Source of the DNA: Mariniphaga sp041687255
Lineage (GTDB): Bacteria > Bacteroidota > Bacteroidia > Bacteroidales > Prolixibacteraceae
Assembly (NCBI GenBank): GCA_041687255.1
Contig: JAWLCL010000021.1
Location: 1 to 64,000, forward strand
Length of the DNA: 64,000 nt
Reading direction: 5' to 3'
The translations under genes were made by a program, and so were the position numbers. The notes below the pieces were generated by a model. It had not been told where the DNA came from. It saw only the letters and a program-made list of their open reading frames with translations, and did not search any database. Position 1 is the first letter of the stretch; every line of letters starts with the position of its first letter. Shown piece by piece: positions 26,202-34,682 of the stretch.

Positions 26202-28091
26202 CTAATTCCCTGAAAGCCTTACCTTAATTGTTCCCTTTTTGTTTTCCATTGTCCATGCAGGAATGCGAATTTCCAGTCGCTTCATGTTTTCTACCTGCCT
26301 GTCGAGCTTTAGCGGAGCGGGATGCAGACTTATAATAGAAACGGCAATTTCGGGGTGTGACAGGTTTTCCAATTTTAATGTTTTGCCCTCCTGCGATAGC
26401 ACCGCTCCCCCATTAACAAGCTGCACATCGGCGGTTGTCAGCAACTGCCATGTTACCAGCCTTGTTTCCTCCGAAGGAACAATTTCATCTTCAATTAATA
26501 GGGAAGTTCCGCTTTCTTTGGTAAATGTACGGCGGGCACTTTTTATCTGCCGTCCGAAAGCAGCAGTTAAATCGATGGTTGCAGAAGGTTTATCACCTTT
26601 ATTAAAATCAGTAATGGTTGCAAGTCCGTCCACCAAATGTAACTGGTCGTTCACAGTGATTGTACTGTGACCAAAATTATTTTTTGTAAGCAGGGTCCAG
26701 CGTTCGCATTCCTGGCACTTCCCCCACAAATCGAATCCTGTTACCTCAAGTTCATTATAAGGTTGGTTACCCGGGTCAACCACCCAGCGGACACCATTCA
26801 GTTCAAAAATAAAGGAGCCGCCATCCATATTCCCATGGTTAACCGTTCCCCGGCCTCCCTTGCCTCCAAAATAAAATTGATGCGGATCGTTTTCTCCACC
26901 AGCGAATATGACTATGGGATTAGAACCGCCGCCCATCCATTCCGTGGGGATCTGTTCTTCGCCTTTTTCCTCGTAGTGCGACAGCCAGACCAGTGCTGCA
27001 CCGGCAAGTCGCGATAATTTACCCATTTCACCGGGTGGCAATAAAAATCGTTCTTTTTCAAAGAAGGAGTGGTTTCCGGTTTTAGAAGCAAACCAGGCAA
27101 GAGTTATATCTCCCTGATTGCTTCGGCGGTCACCGCAATCGGCAAAATTATAGTACCATCCCGAAGGTGCATTACATACTACCCTGAAAAGCGCACTTTC
27201 CTTAAACCCCGGAAAATTGAAATGACCAAAATCGGTACCGAAGGCACTTTCAAGCATTGCAATTGTCACCACCGAAAAGCTTGTCCCGTAGCTCCAGTAA
27301 GTTGATCCTTCGGGATAAACGCCATCGGGCATGTATTCCACCAGAGAATGAGGCAGACCATCAAGAGCGCGATGGATGGTTTTTGCTGCCAGGTTGTAAT
27401 CTTTTTCGGCAACAGCTATGGCAGCAGCAATCATTCCACCGTTACACACCTGATTCCAGTTGTTGGTTCCGTGTGCCCATCCGGGACTGCTGTCGTTTTC
27501 AGGCCAGCTGGGCTTGATACCTTTTTCTATCAGGGCGTCTTGCGCCAGTTCAATGGTTTCCCGTGGCAGTTTTCCGGCCGTCCAGTCAAGCGCTATTGCC
27601 ACTGCCATTGCCATTTCAGCCACATCAAGATAATGCGAAGGATTCCAGTCGGTGAATTGACAAACAGCAATCAGCTCCTGATTGATACGGTCCAGCACCT
27701 CACGGTCGCTGTCGATACGATATACCATACCCAGCATGTTCATACGGTAGAGCATTTCGCGGCTGATACCCAGCAACCGGCGGCCTTCCATCTTTCTTTC
27801 AAGTAATGGTTGTTTTTTTATTTCTGCCACATTTAGCTGAATGGCCCTGTACATGTTTTGAACTACAGGATCAGTTTTCAGCCTGCTTTTTAATTGTCGC
27901 TCCAATGAAGCATTCAAAACCAGTCTAGGATGTGACTTGCGCAGGTTCTTTTTCAGATACTCAACCGTTATTGGATTCTCGAGTGCAGGAATTTCCTTAT
28001 CGATTTGAGGAAGGGCAAACAATGCATTTTCATTCAGATGGGCAGATACCAAAAAAAACAGGCAGGTTATAAAAAGAATTCCTTTTTTCAT
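26202..28091 (-). CDS. Exported heparinase II/III-superfamily polysaccharide lyase
   Basis: About 629 residues from the ATG at 28091, which begins a signal peptide (MKKGILFITCLFFLVSA). The open frame reaches 28109. An alpha/alpha toroid (about 40-370) contains NNWNQVCNGG and YPEGSTYWSYG, where these lyases place their Asn and Tyr catalytic residues. The C-terminal Hepar_II_III beta-sandwich includes NHGNMDGGSFIFELNG with a His and WVVDPG. Members cleave uronic-acid-containing polysaccharides such as heparin, alginate or ulvan by beta-elimination. It is first in the operon. The exact family and substrate are inferred from context. Confidence 0.82.
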   Translation of the reverse strand: MKKGILFITCLFFLVSAHLNENALFALPQIDKEIPALENPITVEYLKKNLRKSHPRLVLNASLERQLKSRLKTDPVVQNMYRAIQLNVAEIKKQPLLERKMEGRRLLGISREMLYRMNMLGMVYRIDSDREVLDRINQELIAVCQFTDWNPSHYLDVAEMAMAVAIALDWTAGKLPRETIELAQDALIEKGIKPSWPENDSSPGWAHGTNNWNQVCNGGMIAAAIAVAEKDYNLAAKTIHRALDGLPHSLVEYMPDGVYPEGSTYWSYGTSFSVVTIAMLESAFGTDFGHFNFPGFKESALFRVVCNAPSGWYYNFADCGDRRSNQGDITLAWFASKTGNHSFFEKERFLLPPGEMGKLSRLAGAALVWLSHYEEKGEEQIPTEWMGGGSNPIVIFAGGENDPHQFYFGGKGGRGTVNHGNMDGGSFIFELNGVRWVVDPGNQPYNELEVTGFDLWGKCQECERWTLLTKNNFGHSTITVNDQLHLVDGLATITDFNKGDKPSATIDLTAAFGRQIKSARRTFTKESGTSLLIEDEIVPSEETRLVTWQLLTTADVQLVNGGAVLSQEGKTLKLENLSHPEIAVSIISLHPAPLKLDRQVENMKRLEIRIPAWTMENKKGTIKVRLSGN

Positions 28092-28274
28092 TTCAGCTGG
28101 TTTAATCACATCCTACAATATTAATCAATTATGAACGAAAATTAAGGATTTCGAAGAAAAGTCAGCCGAAAAACAGAGTTGAGCCGGTTCATGAAAATAA
28201 TTATACCAGGGGAAACTTGCATGTTACCGGATACAAATGATGTAAAAGTAAAGATTCAGATGGATAACGAATCT

Positions 28275-29348
28275 TTACTTATCGTAAACTTTCACCTCGA
28301 CTTCCCCATTTGCCACCAGCAGGGCATTAAGGGCAAGTGCCTGCAGTTCATCTTCACCCGGATAATCAACTACCGGACCTAAAAACTCCACCTTTCTCCT
28401 GATATTGGTTACCAGATTTTTGCTGAAAGCCATCCCTCCGGTCAATAGTATGGCATCAACATTTCCCTCAAGCACCACGGCCATTTGCCCAATCATTTTA
28501 GCCACCTGGTAGTACAAGGCTTCCTGAACCAACTGTGCTTTTTCATTTCCGGCATCAGCCATTTCCTCAACTTCTTTGGCACTGTTTGTTCCCAGATATC
28601 CGACATATCCGCCTTCACCAACTACCATCCTGCGAATCTGATCCTCAGAATACTTTCCGCTGAAGCATATGTCGATTAACTGCCCTACCGGTAAGGTACC
28701 TGCCCGTTCGGGGCTGAAAGGACCTTCACCATCGAAAGCATTATTTACGTCAATCACCCTGCCTTTTTGATGCGCTCCTACAGAAATTCCTCCTCCCAAA
28801 TGCGCCACAATAAGGTTCATTTCTTCATATCTTTTATCCACTTTTTTTGCATGAAGCCGTGCAGTGGCTTTTTGATTCAGGGCATGAAAAATTGAACGCC
28901 TTTCGAATTTTGGATGGCCTGCAATCCGGGCCACCTCAGTAAGCTCATCGGTCACCACCGGATCGGCAATGTAGGCGCAGGCGTTTGGAATTTGCAAGGC
29001 TATATAATCGGCCAGCAAAGGGCCGAGGTTACTGGCATGCTGCCCCAGAATGCCAAGACGTACGTGCTCAAGCATCCGGTTATTTATCTTGTATACGCCC
29101 GACTGCAACGGATAAGTGAGGCCTCCCCTGCCAATGATTATTTTCAGGGCATCCACTTCAACTCCTTCATCAACCAGAGCATCGATTATGAGCCCTTTGC
29201 GAAAATCGAACTGGTCGACAACATTGTTGTACCGCATCAGCTCATCCATTGAATGACGAATGGTTTTGTTCAGTACACATTCACTGTCAAAATAAACAGC
29301 AAATTTAGTTGATGTTGAACCCGGATTTATAGCAAGAATTCGATGCAT
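28275..29348 (-). CDS. buk: Butyrate kinase
   Basis: The 357-residue ASKHA-fold kinase converts butyryl phosphate and ADP to butyrate and ATP, or acts in reverse on butyrate or branched-chain acids. The N-terminal phosphate loop INPGSTSTKFA and the VAHLGGGISVGAH and LTGGMAFS motifs are typical of butyrate/acetate kinases. ATG 29348 is preferred over the TTG two codons upstream. It lies 12 bp downstream of ptb, so the two form an operon. Direction in vivo cannot be decided: the rest of a butyryl-CoA pathway is not in the window. Confidence 0.93.
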   Translation of the reverse strand: MHRILAINPGSTSTKFAVYFDSECVLNKTIRHSMDELMRYNNVVDQFDFRKGLIIDALVDEGVEVDALKIIIGRGGLTYPLQSGVYKINNRMLEHVRLGILGQHASNLGPLLADYIALQIPNACAYIADPVVTDELTEVARIAGHPKFERRSIFHALNQKATARLHAKKVDKRYEEMNLIVAHLGGGISVGAHQKGRVIDVNNAFDGEGPFSPERAGTLPVGQLIDICFSGKYSEDQIRRMVVGEGGYVGYLGTNSAKEVEEMADAGNEKAQLVQEALYYQVAKMIGQMAVVLEGNVDAILLTGGMAFSKNLVTNIRRKVEFLGPVVDYPGEDELQALALNALLVANGEVEVKVYDK

Positions 29349-29360
29349 AATCAATAAGGC

Positions 29361-30263
29361 TTAGCTGATTAGGGAAGCCAGCGCAATGGAATTCAGTTTT
29401 GTTTTTTCGCTGTCGCCCCTTGATGAGACTATTGCCGGCACTTTGGCTCCCACAATAATTCCCGCCATTTGTGCCTTGCATAACTTTGAGTTGGTTTTAT
29501 AAAAAACATTGGCGGCATCGATGTTTGGAAACAGCAAACAATCGGCATCGCCAGCCACTGGTGAAGTGAAGCCTTTGATTAGAGCCGATTCACGGTTAAT
29601 GGCCACATCGAGTGCCATTGGTCCATCGACAAGCCCCCCTTCAATTTGCCGGTGCTCAGACATTTTAGCTATTGTAGCTCCGTCCATGCACGATTGTATC
29701 GAAATAATTATTTGCTCGGTGGGCGCTATAACTGCAACTTTTGGAATCTTAATTCCTAGCCGGTGTGCTGTATTTATAAGAAATTCAGTGATAATAATCT
29801 TTTGCTTCAAGTCGGGATAAGGAATAACCCCGGCATCGGAAAACAGGATAAGTTTATGGTAATTCAGGCTTTCCATTAAGGCTATATGGCTTAATATGCT
29901 TTTGGAAGGTACAAGTCCATAATCTTTTTTAAGCAAAACTTTCATAAACTTATCGGTTGACACCATCCCTTTCATTATCAGGTCAGCTTTGCCTTCATGA
30001 ATTAATTCCACTGCTCTTTCTGCTGCTTCACGTTCCGAGCCGGTGTGAATGATGTCGTAATTACCAATATCAATTTTCAGTTCACTGCATGTTTCTTCAA
30101 TTTTTCCTCTGTCGCCGGTAAGTATTGCAGTAACCAGCCCCAGTTCAACAGCTTTATTCAGTGCTTCAAGTGTATTGGCATCAACTCCGTTTACTGTTAC
30201 CAGCCTTTTTTCAGGCTGTTTTTGCACAAGTTCCAGTAAATCATTAAAACTACGTAATTCCAT
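29361..30263 (-). CDS. ptb: Phosphate butyryltransferase
   Basis: A 300-residue PTA/PTB-fold enzyme that exchanges CoA for phosphate on butyryl-CoA. Recognisable elements are AELIHEGKADLIMKGMVSTD near residue 95, LFSDAGVIPYPDL, the DGPMALDVAIN motif and GDADCLLFPNIDAANVFYK. Length is normal. It is transcribed with buk and divergently from acs, so both acyl-phosphate and acyl-CoA routes for short fatty acids sit side by side. Confidence 0.93.
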   Translation of the reverse strand: MELRSFNDLLELVQKQPEKRLVTVNGVDANTLEALNKAVELGLVTAILTGDRGKIEETCSELKIDIGNYDIIHTGSEREAAERAVELIHEGKADLIMKGMVSTDKFMKVLLKKDYGLVPSKSILSHIALMESLNYHKLILFSDAGVIPYPDLKQKIIITEFLINTAHRLGIKIPKVAVIAPTEQIIISIQSCMDGATIAKMSEHRQIEGGLVDGPMALDVAINRESALIKGFTSPVAGDADCLLFPNIDAANVFYKTNSKLCKAQMAGIIVGAKVPAIVSSRGDSEKTKLNSIALASLIS

Positions 30264-30889
30264 GAAAAATATTTTCTACGAAATTAGGACAATCATTTCT
30301 TTAATAAGATAACATTTCTCATCATAATGAAATTTTTTGCCCGATAAGCCCCCTGATTTAATTCTGCGCACAGGTGTTTTAAAATGGAAATTAACCTCCC
30401 CCTGTTCGTTTTTTTTATGCTTTTCCTTTCCCGAGGACAGTTTCACGGGTATTTCAAGCAATTGAGATTTCACCGATGAACTTCCGCTGTTTATTACCAG
30501 TATATTCTTTGAGCAGACAATAATTATAAGGTTAAGATATTAAACAATTACTTTTAAATGCACTATTCTTAAGTTTTCGTCTTAAAAAAAGAGTGCTGCA
30601 GAATATAAAAGATATTTTTTACAATATGTTTTTTTTATGTATATTATACACGTTTACAAAAATGGTATAACAATACATTCAATTATAAAACGTGCGAACC
30701 GTTTTCATACCATATTTTTTTTTACACCCTAACTTCGAATATTCATGCGAAGCATTAATAAATATACATCATTATGATCGACTATCCACCGGTAAAAAAC
30801 GGTCGTCGGGAGTGATGTAATTTTACCGGCTTTGACTGAACAATAATAGAGAAATAAAATTTATTCATTCATTATTTAAATTTAAAGTT
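30264..30889. other. 626-bp divergent spacer between ptb and acs with structured leader element
   Basis: This region must hold both divergent promoters, but no exact TAnnTTTG element was found. A perfect 9-bp inverted repeat, CCGGTAAAA at 30789-30797 and TTTTACCGG at 30821-30829, would form a stem with a 23-nt loop about 60 bp before the acs start. It could be a leader structure or an operator. The 65-codon open frame at 30276-30473 (minus) is not convincing. Confidence 0.4.
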
Positions 30890-32812
30890 ATGGCAAATAA
30901 AATTAGTGATCTTGCCGGTTATCTGGAGAAGTACAGCGAAAGTGTAAACGATCCGGAAGGTTTTTGGGGCAAAATCGCAGAGAACTACCACTGGCGAAAA
31001 AAGTGGGATAAGGTGCTCGACTGGAGGTTTGAAGGAGAAGGTGCACCCGATGTCAATTGGTTTGTTAACGGCAAACTGAATATTACGGAAAACATATTCG
31101 AACGAAATATGCAGCAACGTAAAGATCAGGTGGCCATAATTTGGGAACCAAACGATCCGAAGGAGGATGAAATCAGATTAACTTATGGGGAACTTTTTGA
31201 TAAAGTAAAACAATTTGCCAATGCACTAAAAAAATTGGGGGTGAAGAAAGGAGATCGTGTTGCGATATATCTCCCGATGGTTCCCGAGCTGGCCATAGCC
31301 ATGTTAGCCTGTGCACGTATAGGCGCCATCCATTCCATAGTCTTTGCAGGATTCTCAGCGTCGGCACTTGCCGACAGGATTATTGACGCCGAGGCTAAAA
31401 TACTTATCACTTCCGACGGAGGGTTCAGGGGTGCCAAATCGATTCACCTCAAAAACATTGCAGATGAAGCACTGGCCAATTGTCCTTCAGTGGAGCTGAC
31501 TGTGGTTCTTAAAAGAACGGAAGAGGAATTGCACTGGGAAGAAGGACGCGATGTATGGTGGCATGAAATCGTCGAAGGGGAAAGCACCTCAAATGAGGCC
31601 GAAGCAATGGATTCGGAAGATCTTCTTTTCATTCTCTATACATCCGGCTCAACAGGCAAACCCAAAGGTGTAGTACATACTACTGCAGGATACATGATAT
31701 ACTGCGAATACACTTTTAAAAATGTTTTCCAGTACAATGAGGGAGACACATACTGGTGCACTGCCGACATCGGATGGGTTACCGGCCATTCATATATTGT
31801 ATACGGCCCCCTGCTTGCCGGCGCCACTTCTCTTATGTTTGAAGGAGTTCCTACCTGGCCTGATGCCGGAAGGTTCTGGGATGTGGTGGATAAGTATAAA
31901 GTAACTCATTTCTATACAGCACCGACAGCAATACGAGCCTTAATAGCCCAGGGTGATGAATGGATAATAAATCACGATTTAAGCTCCCTGAAAGTACTGG
32001 GCACAGTAGGAGAACCCATAAACGAAGAGGCCTGGCGCTGGTACCACGATATGGTGGGTAAATCGCGCTGTCCGATTGTTGATACCTGGTGGCAGACCGA
32101 AACAGGCGGCATAATGATTTCTCCGCTGGCCGGAATCACTCCCACTAAACCTTCTCATGCTACATTGCCACTTCCGGGCGTACAGCCCATATTGGTCGAT
32201 CCTGAAGGAAATGAACTCCATGGAAACAGCGTGGAAGGCATTCTTTGTATAAAATTCCCATGGCCGGGAATGCTGCGTACGACTTATGGCGACCATCAAC
32301 GTTGTTACAATACCTATTTCTCTGCTTTCAGAGGGTTGTACCTCACAGGCGACGGGGCCAAACGTGACGAGGAAGGATATTACCGGATTATTGGCCGTAT
32401 CGATGATGTTATTAATGTTTCGGGCCACCGCATAGGAACTGCCGAAGTGGAGGATGCCATAAATCAGCATCCCAAAGTAGTGGAATCAGCTGTGGTAGGT
32501 TACCCGCACGAAATTAAAGGATCAGGTATTTATGCCTACGTAATTTGCGAGGACTTATCGGATGATGAAATGACTACAATCGAAAAAGAAATCAGGGATA
32601 CGGTAAATAAATTCATTGGTCCGATAGCAAAACCCGATAAAATTCAAATTGTAAGCGGACTGCCAAAAACCCGCTCTGGAAAAATTATGCGCCGCATATT
32701 ACGCAAAATCGGAGAAGGGGACGCTTCCAACCTGGGCGATACCTCTACCCTGCTCGACCCGGGGGTTGTGGATGAAATCATTAGCGGAGCCAAAGTGGAA
32801 GTTAAACGATAA
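30890..32812 (+). CDS. acs: Acetyl-CoA synthetase (AMP-forming)
   Basis: The 640-residue adenylate-forming enzyme activates acetate to acetyl-CoA via acetyl-AMP. It has the P-loop-like YTSGSTGKPKG (250-260), the TWWQTETGG motif, the hinge region RIDDVINVSGHR and the C-terminal catalytic lysine K598 in PKTRSGKIMRR. That lysine is the residue acetylated by Pat enzymes and deacetylated by CobB/sirtuins in other bacteria. A Pat-like protein and a sirtuin are encoded 1.9 and 4.6 kb downstream on the same strand. Length and sequence are normal, and a terminator follows. Confidence 0.97.
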   Translation: MANKISDLAGYLEKYSESVNDPEGFWGKIAENYHWRKKWDKVLDWRFEGEGAPDVNWFVNGKLNITENIFERNMQQRKDQVAIIWEPNDPKEDEIRLTYGELFDKVKQFANALKKLGVKKGDRVAIYLPMVPELAIAMLACARIGAIHSIVFAGFSASALADRIIDAEAKILITSDGGFRGAKSIHLKNIADEALANCPSVELTVVLKRTEEELHWEEGRDVWWHEIVEGESTSNEAEAMDSEDLLFILYTSGSTGKPKGVVHTTAGYMIYCEYTFKNVFQYNEGDTYWCTADIGWVTGHSYIVYGPLLAGATSLMFEGVPTWPDAGRFWDVVDKYKVTHFYTAPTAIRALIAQGDEWIINHDLSSLKVLGTVGEPINEEAWRWYHDMVGKSRCPIVDTWWQTETGGIMISPLAGITPTKPSHATLPLPGVQPILVDPEGNELHGNSVEGILCIKFPWPGMLRTTYGDHQRCYNTYFSAFRGLYLTGDGAKRDEEGYYRIIGRIDDVINVSGHRIGTAEVEDAINQHPKVVESAVVGYPHEIKGSGIYAYVICEDLSDDEMTTIEKEIRDTVNKFIGPIAKPDKIQIVSGLPKTRSGKIMRRILRKIGEGDASNLGDTSTLLDPGVVDEIISGAKVEVKR

Positions 32813-32820
32813 TTCAAACA

Positions 32821-32853
32821 AAAAAGGCATCTTCAAAGTGAGGATGTCTTTTT
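32821..32853 (+). terminator. Intrinsic terminator after acs
   Basis: The arms AAAAAGGCATC (32821-32831) and GATGTCTTTTT (32843-32853) pair over 11 positions with one G-U pair, ending in a T run. A second small hairpin (TCGCGGT/ACCGCGA, 32901-32918) lies before the next gene. Confidence 0.8.
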
Positions 32854-32982
32854 TTATGAATAGAATTACTTGTTCTCTAAGATATCAGATGTAGGTCGCG
32901 TCGCGGTAGTGACCGCGATAATTATTTACTGTTGGTATGACTTATTTTGCTCATTCTCGTTTCATTAAAAAAAACTAAAATT

Positions 32983-34296
32983 ATGAAGAGCCAAAAAACA
33001 TTTAACCGCGGACTCGTAGTACTTGGTGCCATTCTGATTCAACTTGCTTTGGGTGCAATATATGCCTGGTCGGTTTATACAAGGCTGCTCGTTGAAGAAG
33101 GTTGGACAAGGACACAAACACAACTGGTATTTTCAACCGGTCTGGCAATGTTTGCCATTGTAATGGTCATTGCAGGTCGCATGCTTCCAAAAACAGGCCC
33201 CCGGAAACTGGCCTTTGCCGGTGGGATTGTACTCGGGCTTGGTTACATTCTCTCAGGAATATTTGGAGCTGAGAATTTCCTTACAACGCTCCTGTTTGTA
33301 GGCGTTATGGGAGGCAGCGGCATCGGATTGGGGTATGTTGTTCCCATAGCTGTAGGTATGCGCTGGTTTCCCGATAAAAAAGGTCTTATAACAGGCCTGG
33401 CTGTTGCAGGCTTTGGATTTGGAGCCACCTTGTGGATGGCGCTTGCCGACCGGTTGGGCCCACTCGGAGGAGGAGAGCTTTTGGCTTCAATCGGCCTTTC
33501 AAATACCTTTATAGCTTATGGTATAGCATACCTGGTTATGGTTTCTATTGGCAGCATATGGATGGTATTCCCACCCGAAGGATGGGCACCGAAAGGCTAC
33601 GTGCCACCGGAAGCAACAAAAACAAATTCAGCCGGAACAGTAAATTTCACAAGCAATGAAATGTTACATACGCCACAGTATTATCTCATTCTGCTAACTT
33701 TCACCTTCAGTGCTGCTGCAGGATTAATGAGCATTGGTCTTATGCGTCTGTGGCCACAGGAAGCCCTAATCAAATCGGGAATATCACCTGAAGAAGCGGG
33801 AGCAGCCGCCACTTTGGCAATGGCCGTTTTCTTCGCATTGTTCAACGGCCTGGGCAGGATTGTCTGGGGAATGATAAGTGATAAAATAGGACGCAAACGC
33901 TCCATCGTTATTATGATGGCTACACAGGGTCTGTTTGTATTCCTGTTCCAATGGATGGCCGGTAATGTATATACGCTGTACGCTTTTGCCATTCTGATAG
34001 GGTTCAACTTTGGAGGGAACTTTGCTCTTTTCCCCACAATTACAGCCGACACCTTTGGAACAAGATACGTAGGCCAGAATTACGGTTGGGTTTTTTTAGC
34101 CTATGCTGCCGGAGGTATTTTTGGACCTGTAATGGGAGGCAAGCTGGGCGACCTCAACAATTTCCCGCTGGCATTTACAATTTGCGGAATTTTATGCATC
34201 GTGGCGGTTTTAACTATTGCAATGGTTGTGCCGGCTAAAAAATCTCCTAAAAGGCAGATGGTTGTTACTGAATTGGGGGCAAAGCAGCCAGCCTGA
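32983..34296 (+). CDS. OFA-family MFS transporter (oxalate/formate antiporter or monocarboxylate type)
   Basis: A 12-helix major facilitator of 437 residues from the ATG at 32983. The frame extends to 32947, but those 12 residues look untranslated. Signature stretches include LGAIYAWSVY in helix 1, the GxGIGLGYVVPIAVGMRWFPD loop and GLITGLAVAGFGFG, all typical of the oxalate:formate antiporter family, which also carries lactate, pyruvate and other monocarboxylates. Its position between acs and the Pat-like gene suggests uptake of a short monocarboxylate that feeds acetyl-CoA. Substrate cannot be deduced further. Confidence 0.88.
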   Translation: MKSQKTFNRGLVVLGAILIQLALGAIYAWSVYTRLLVEEGWTRTQTQLVFSTGLAMFAIVMVIAGRMLPKTGPRKLAFAGGIVLGLGYILSGIFGAENFLTTLLFVGVMGGSGIGLGYVVPIAVGMRWFPDKKGLITGLAVAGFGFGATLWMALADRLGPLGGGELLASIGLSNTFIAYGIAYLVMVSIGSIWMVFPPEGWAPKGYVPPEATKTNSAGTVNFTSNEMLHTPQYYLILLTFTFSAAAGLMSIGLMRLWPQEALIKSGISPEEAGAAATLAMAVFFALFNGLGRIVWGMISDKIGRKRSIVIMMATQGLFVFLFQWMAGNVYTLYAFAILIGFNFGGNFALFPTITADTFGTRYVGQNYGWVFLAYAAGGIFGPVMGGKLGDLNNFPLAFTICGILCIVAVLTIAMVVPAKKSPKRQMVVTELGAKQPA

Positions 34297-34682
34297 ATTG
34301 AGTGCTAAATGAAGCTAGTCATCGGTAAAAAAAGCCCTGTAACATAAGCAGGGAACATCAGGCATCAACAAGTAGCTCACTTCGATAAATAAGATTAAAA
34401 GGATAAAATTAAGGCCAAAATCCAGCTAAATTTTAACCTTTCTGGAAATTTCATGTTGTTAAACAGGAAAAATAAAAATTGTTTTTAAACATAAAACCAT
34501 ATGTTTAAACACGTTATTTGCACACAACCTATTAATTTTAAATAACATATACAACCCACATGCATAATTGAGTAAACATGTTAAAAATTTTTTTTCGTGA
34601 TTTTTTTTCCTGATTTTTATAGGCAACAATGTAACCTTTGAAAGATTGAGAAAAAGCATTCAAAATTTAAAAAAGCATAACG
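34297..34682. other. 386-bp AT-rich intergenic region upstream of the Pat-like gene
   Basis: No gene is supported. A small stem (CCCTG 34335-34339 with CAGGG 34349-34353) has its T run only on the minus strand, so it is at best a weak terminator for antisense transcription. The 3' half is very AT-rich and probably contains the promoter for the ligase-sirtuin unit. A near match to the Bacteroidetes -7 box (TAACCTTTG, one base too long) lies about 50 bp before the start. Confidence 0.35.

Noticed and set aside
30276..30473. 65-codon open frame on the minus strand just upstream of ptb
   Set aside because: It has a low-complexity basic composition, no motif and lies in what should be the ptb promoter region. 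The position is suggestive, but the protein is not convincing.
34335..34353. Terminator after the OFA transporter gene
   Set aside because: The stem has only 5 bp and its T run is on the minus strand, so it does not terminate the plus-strand gene convincingly.
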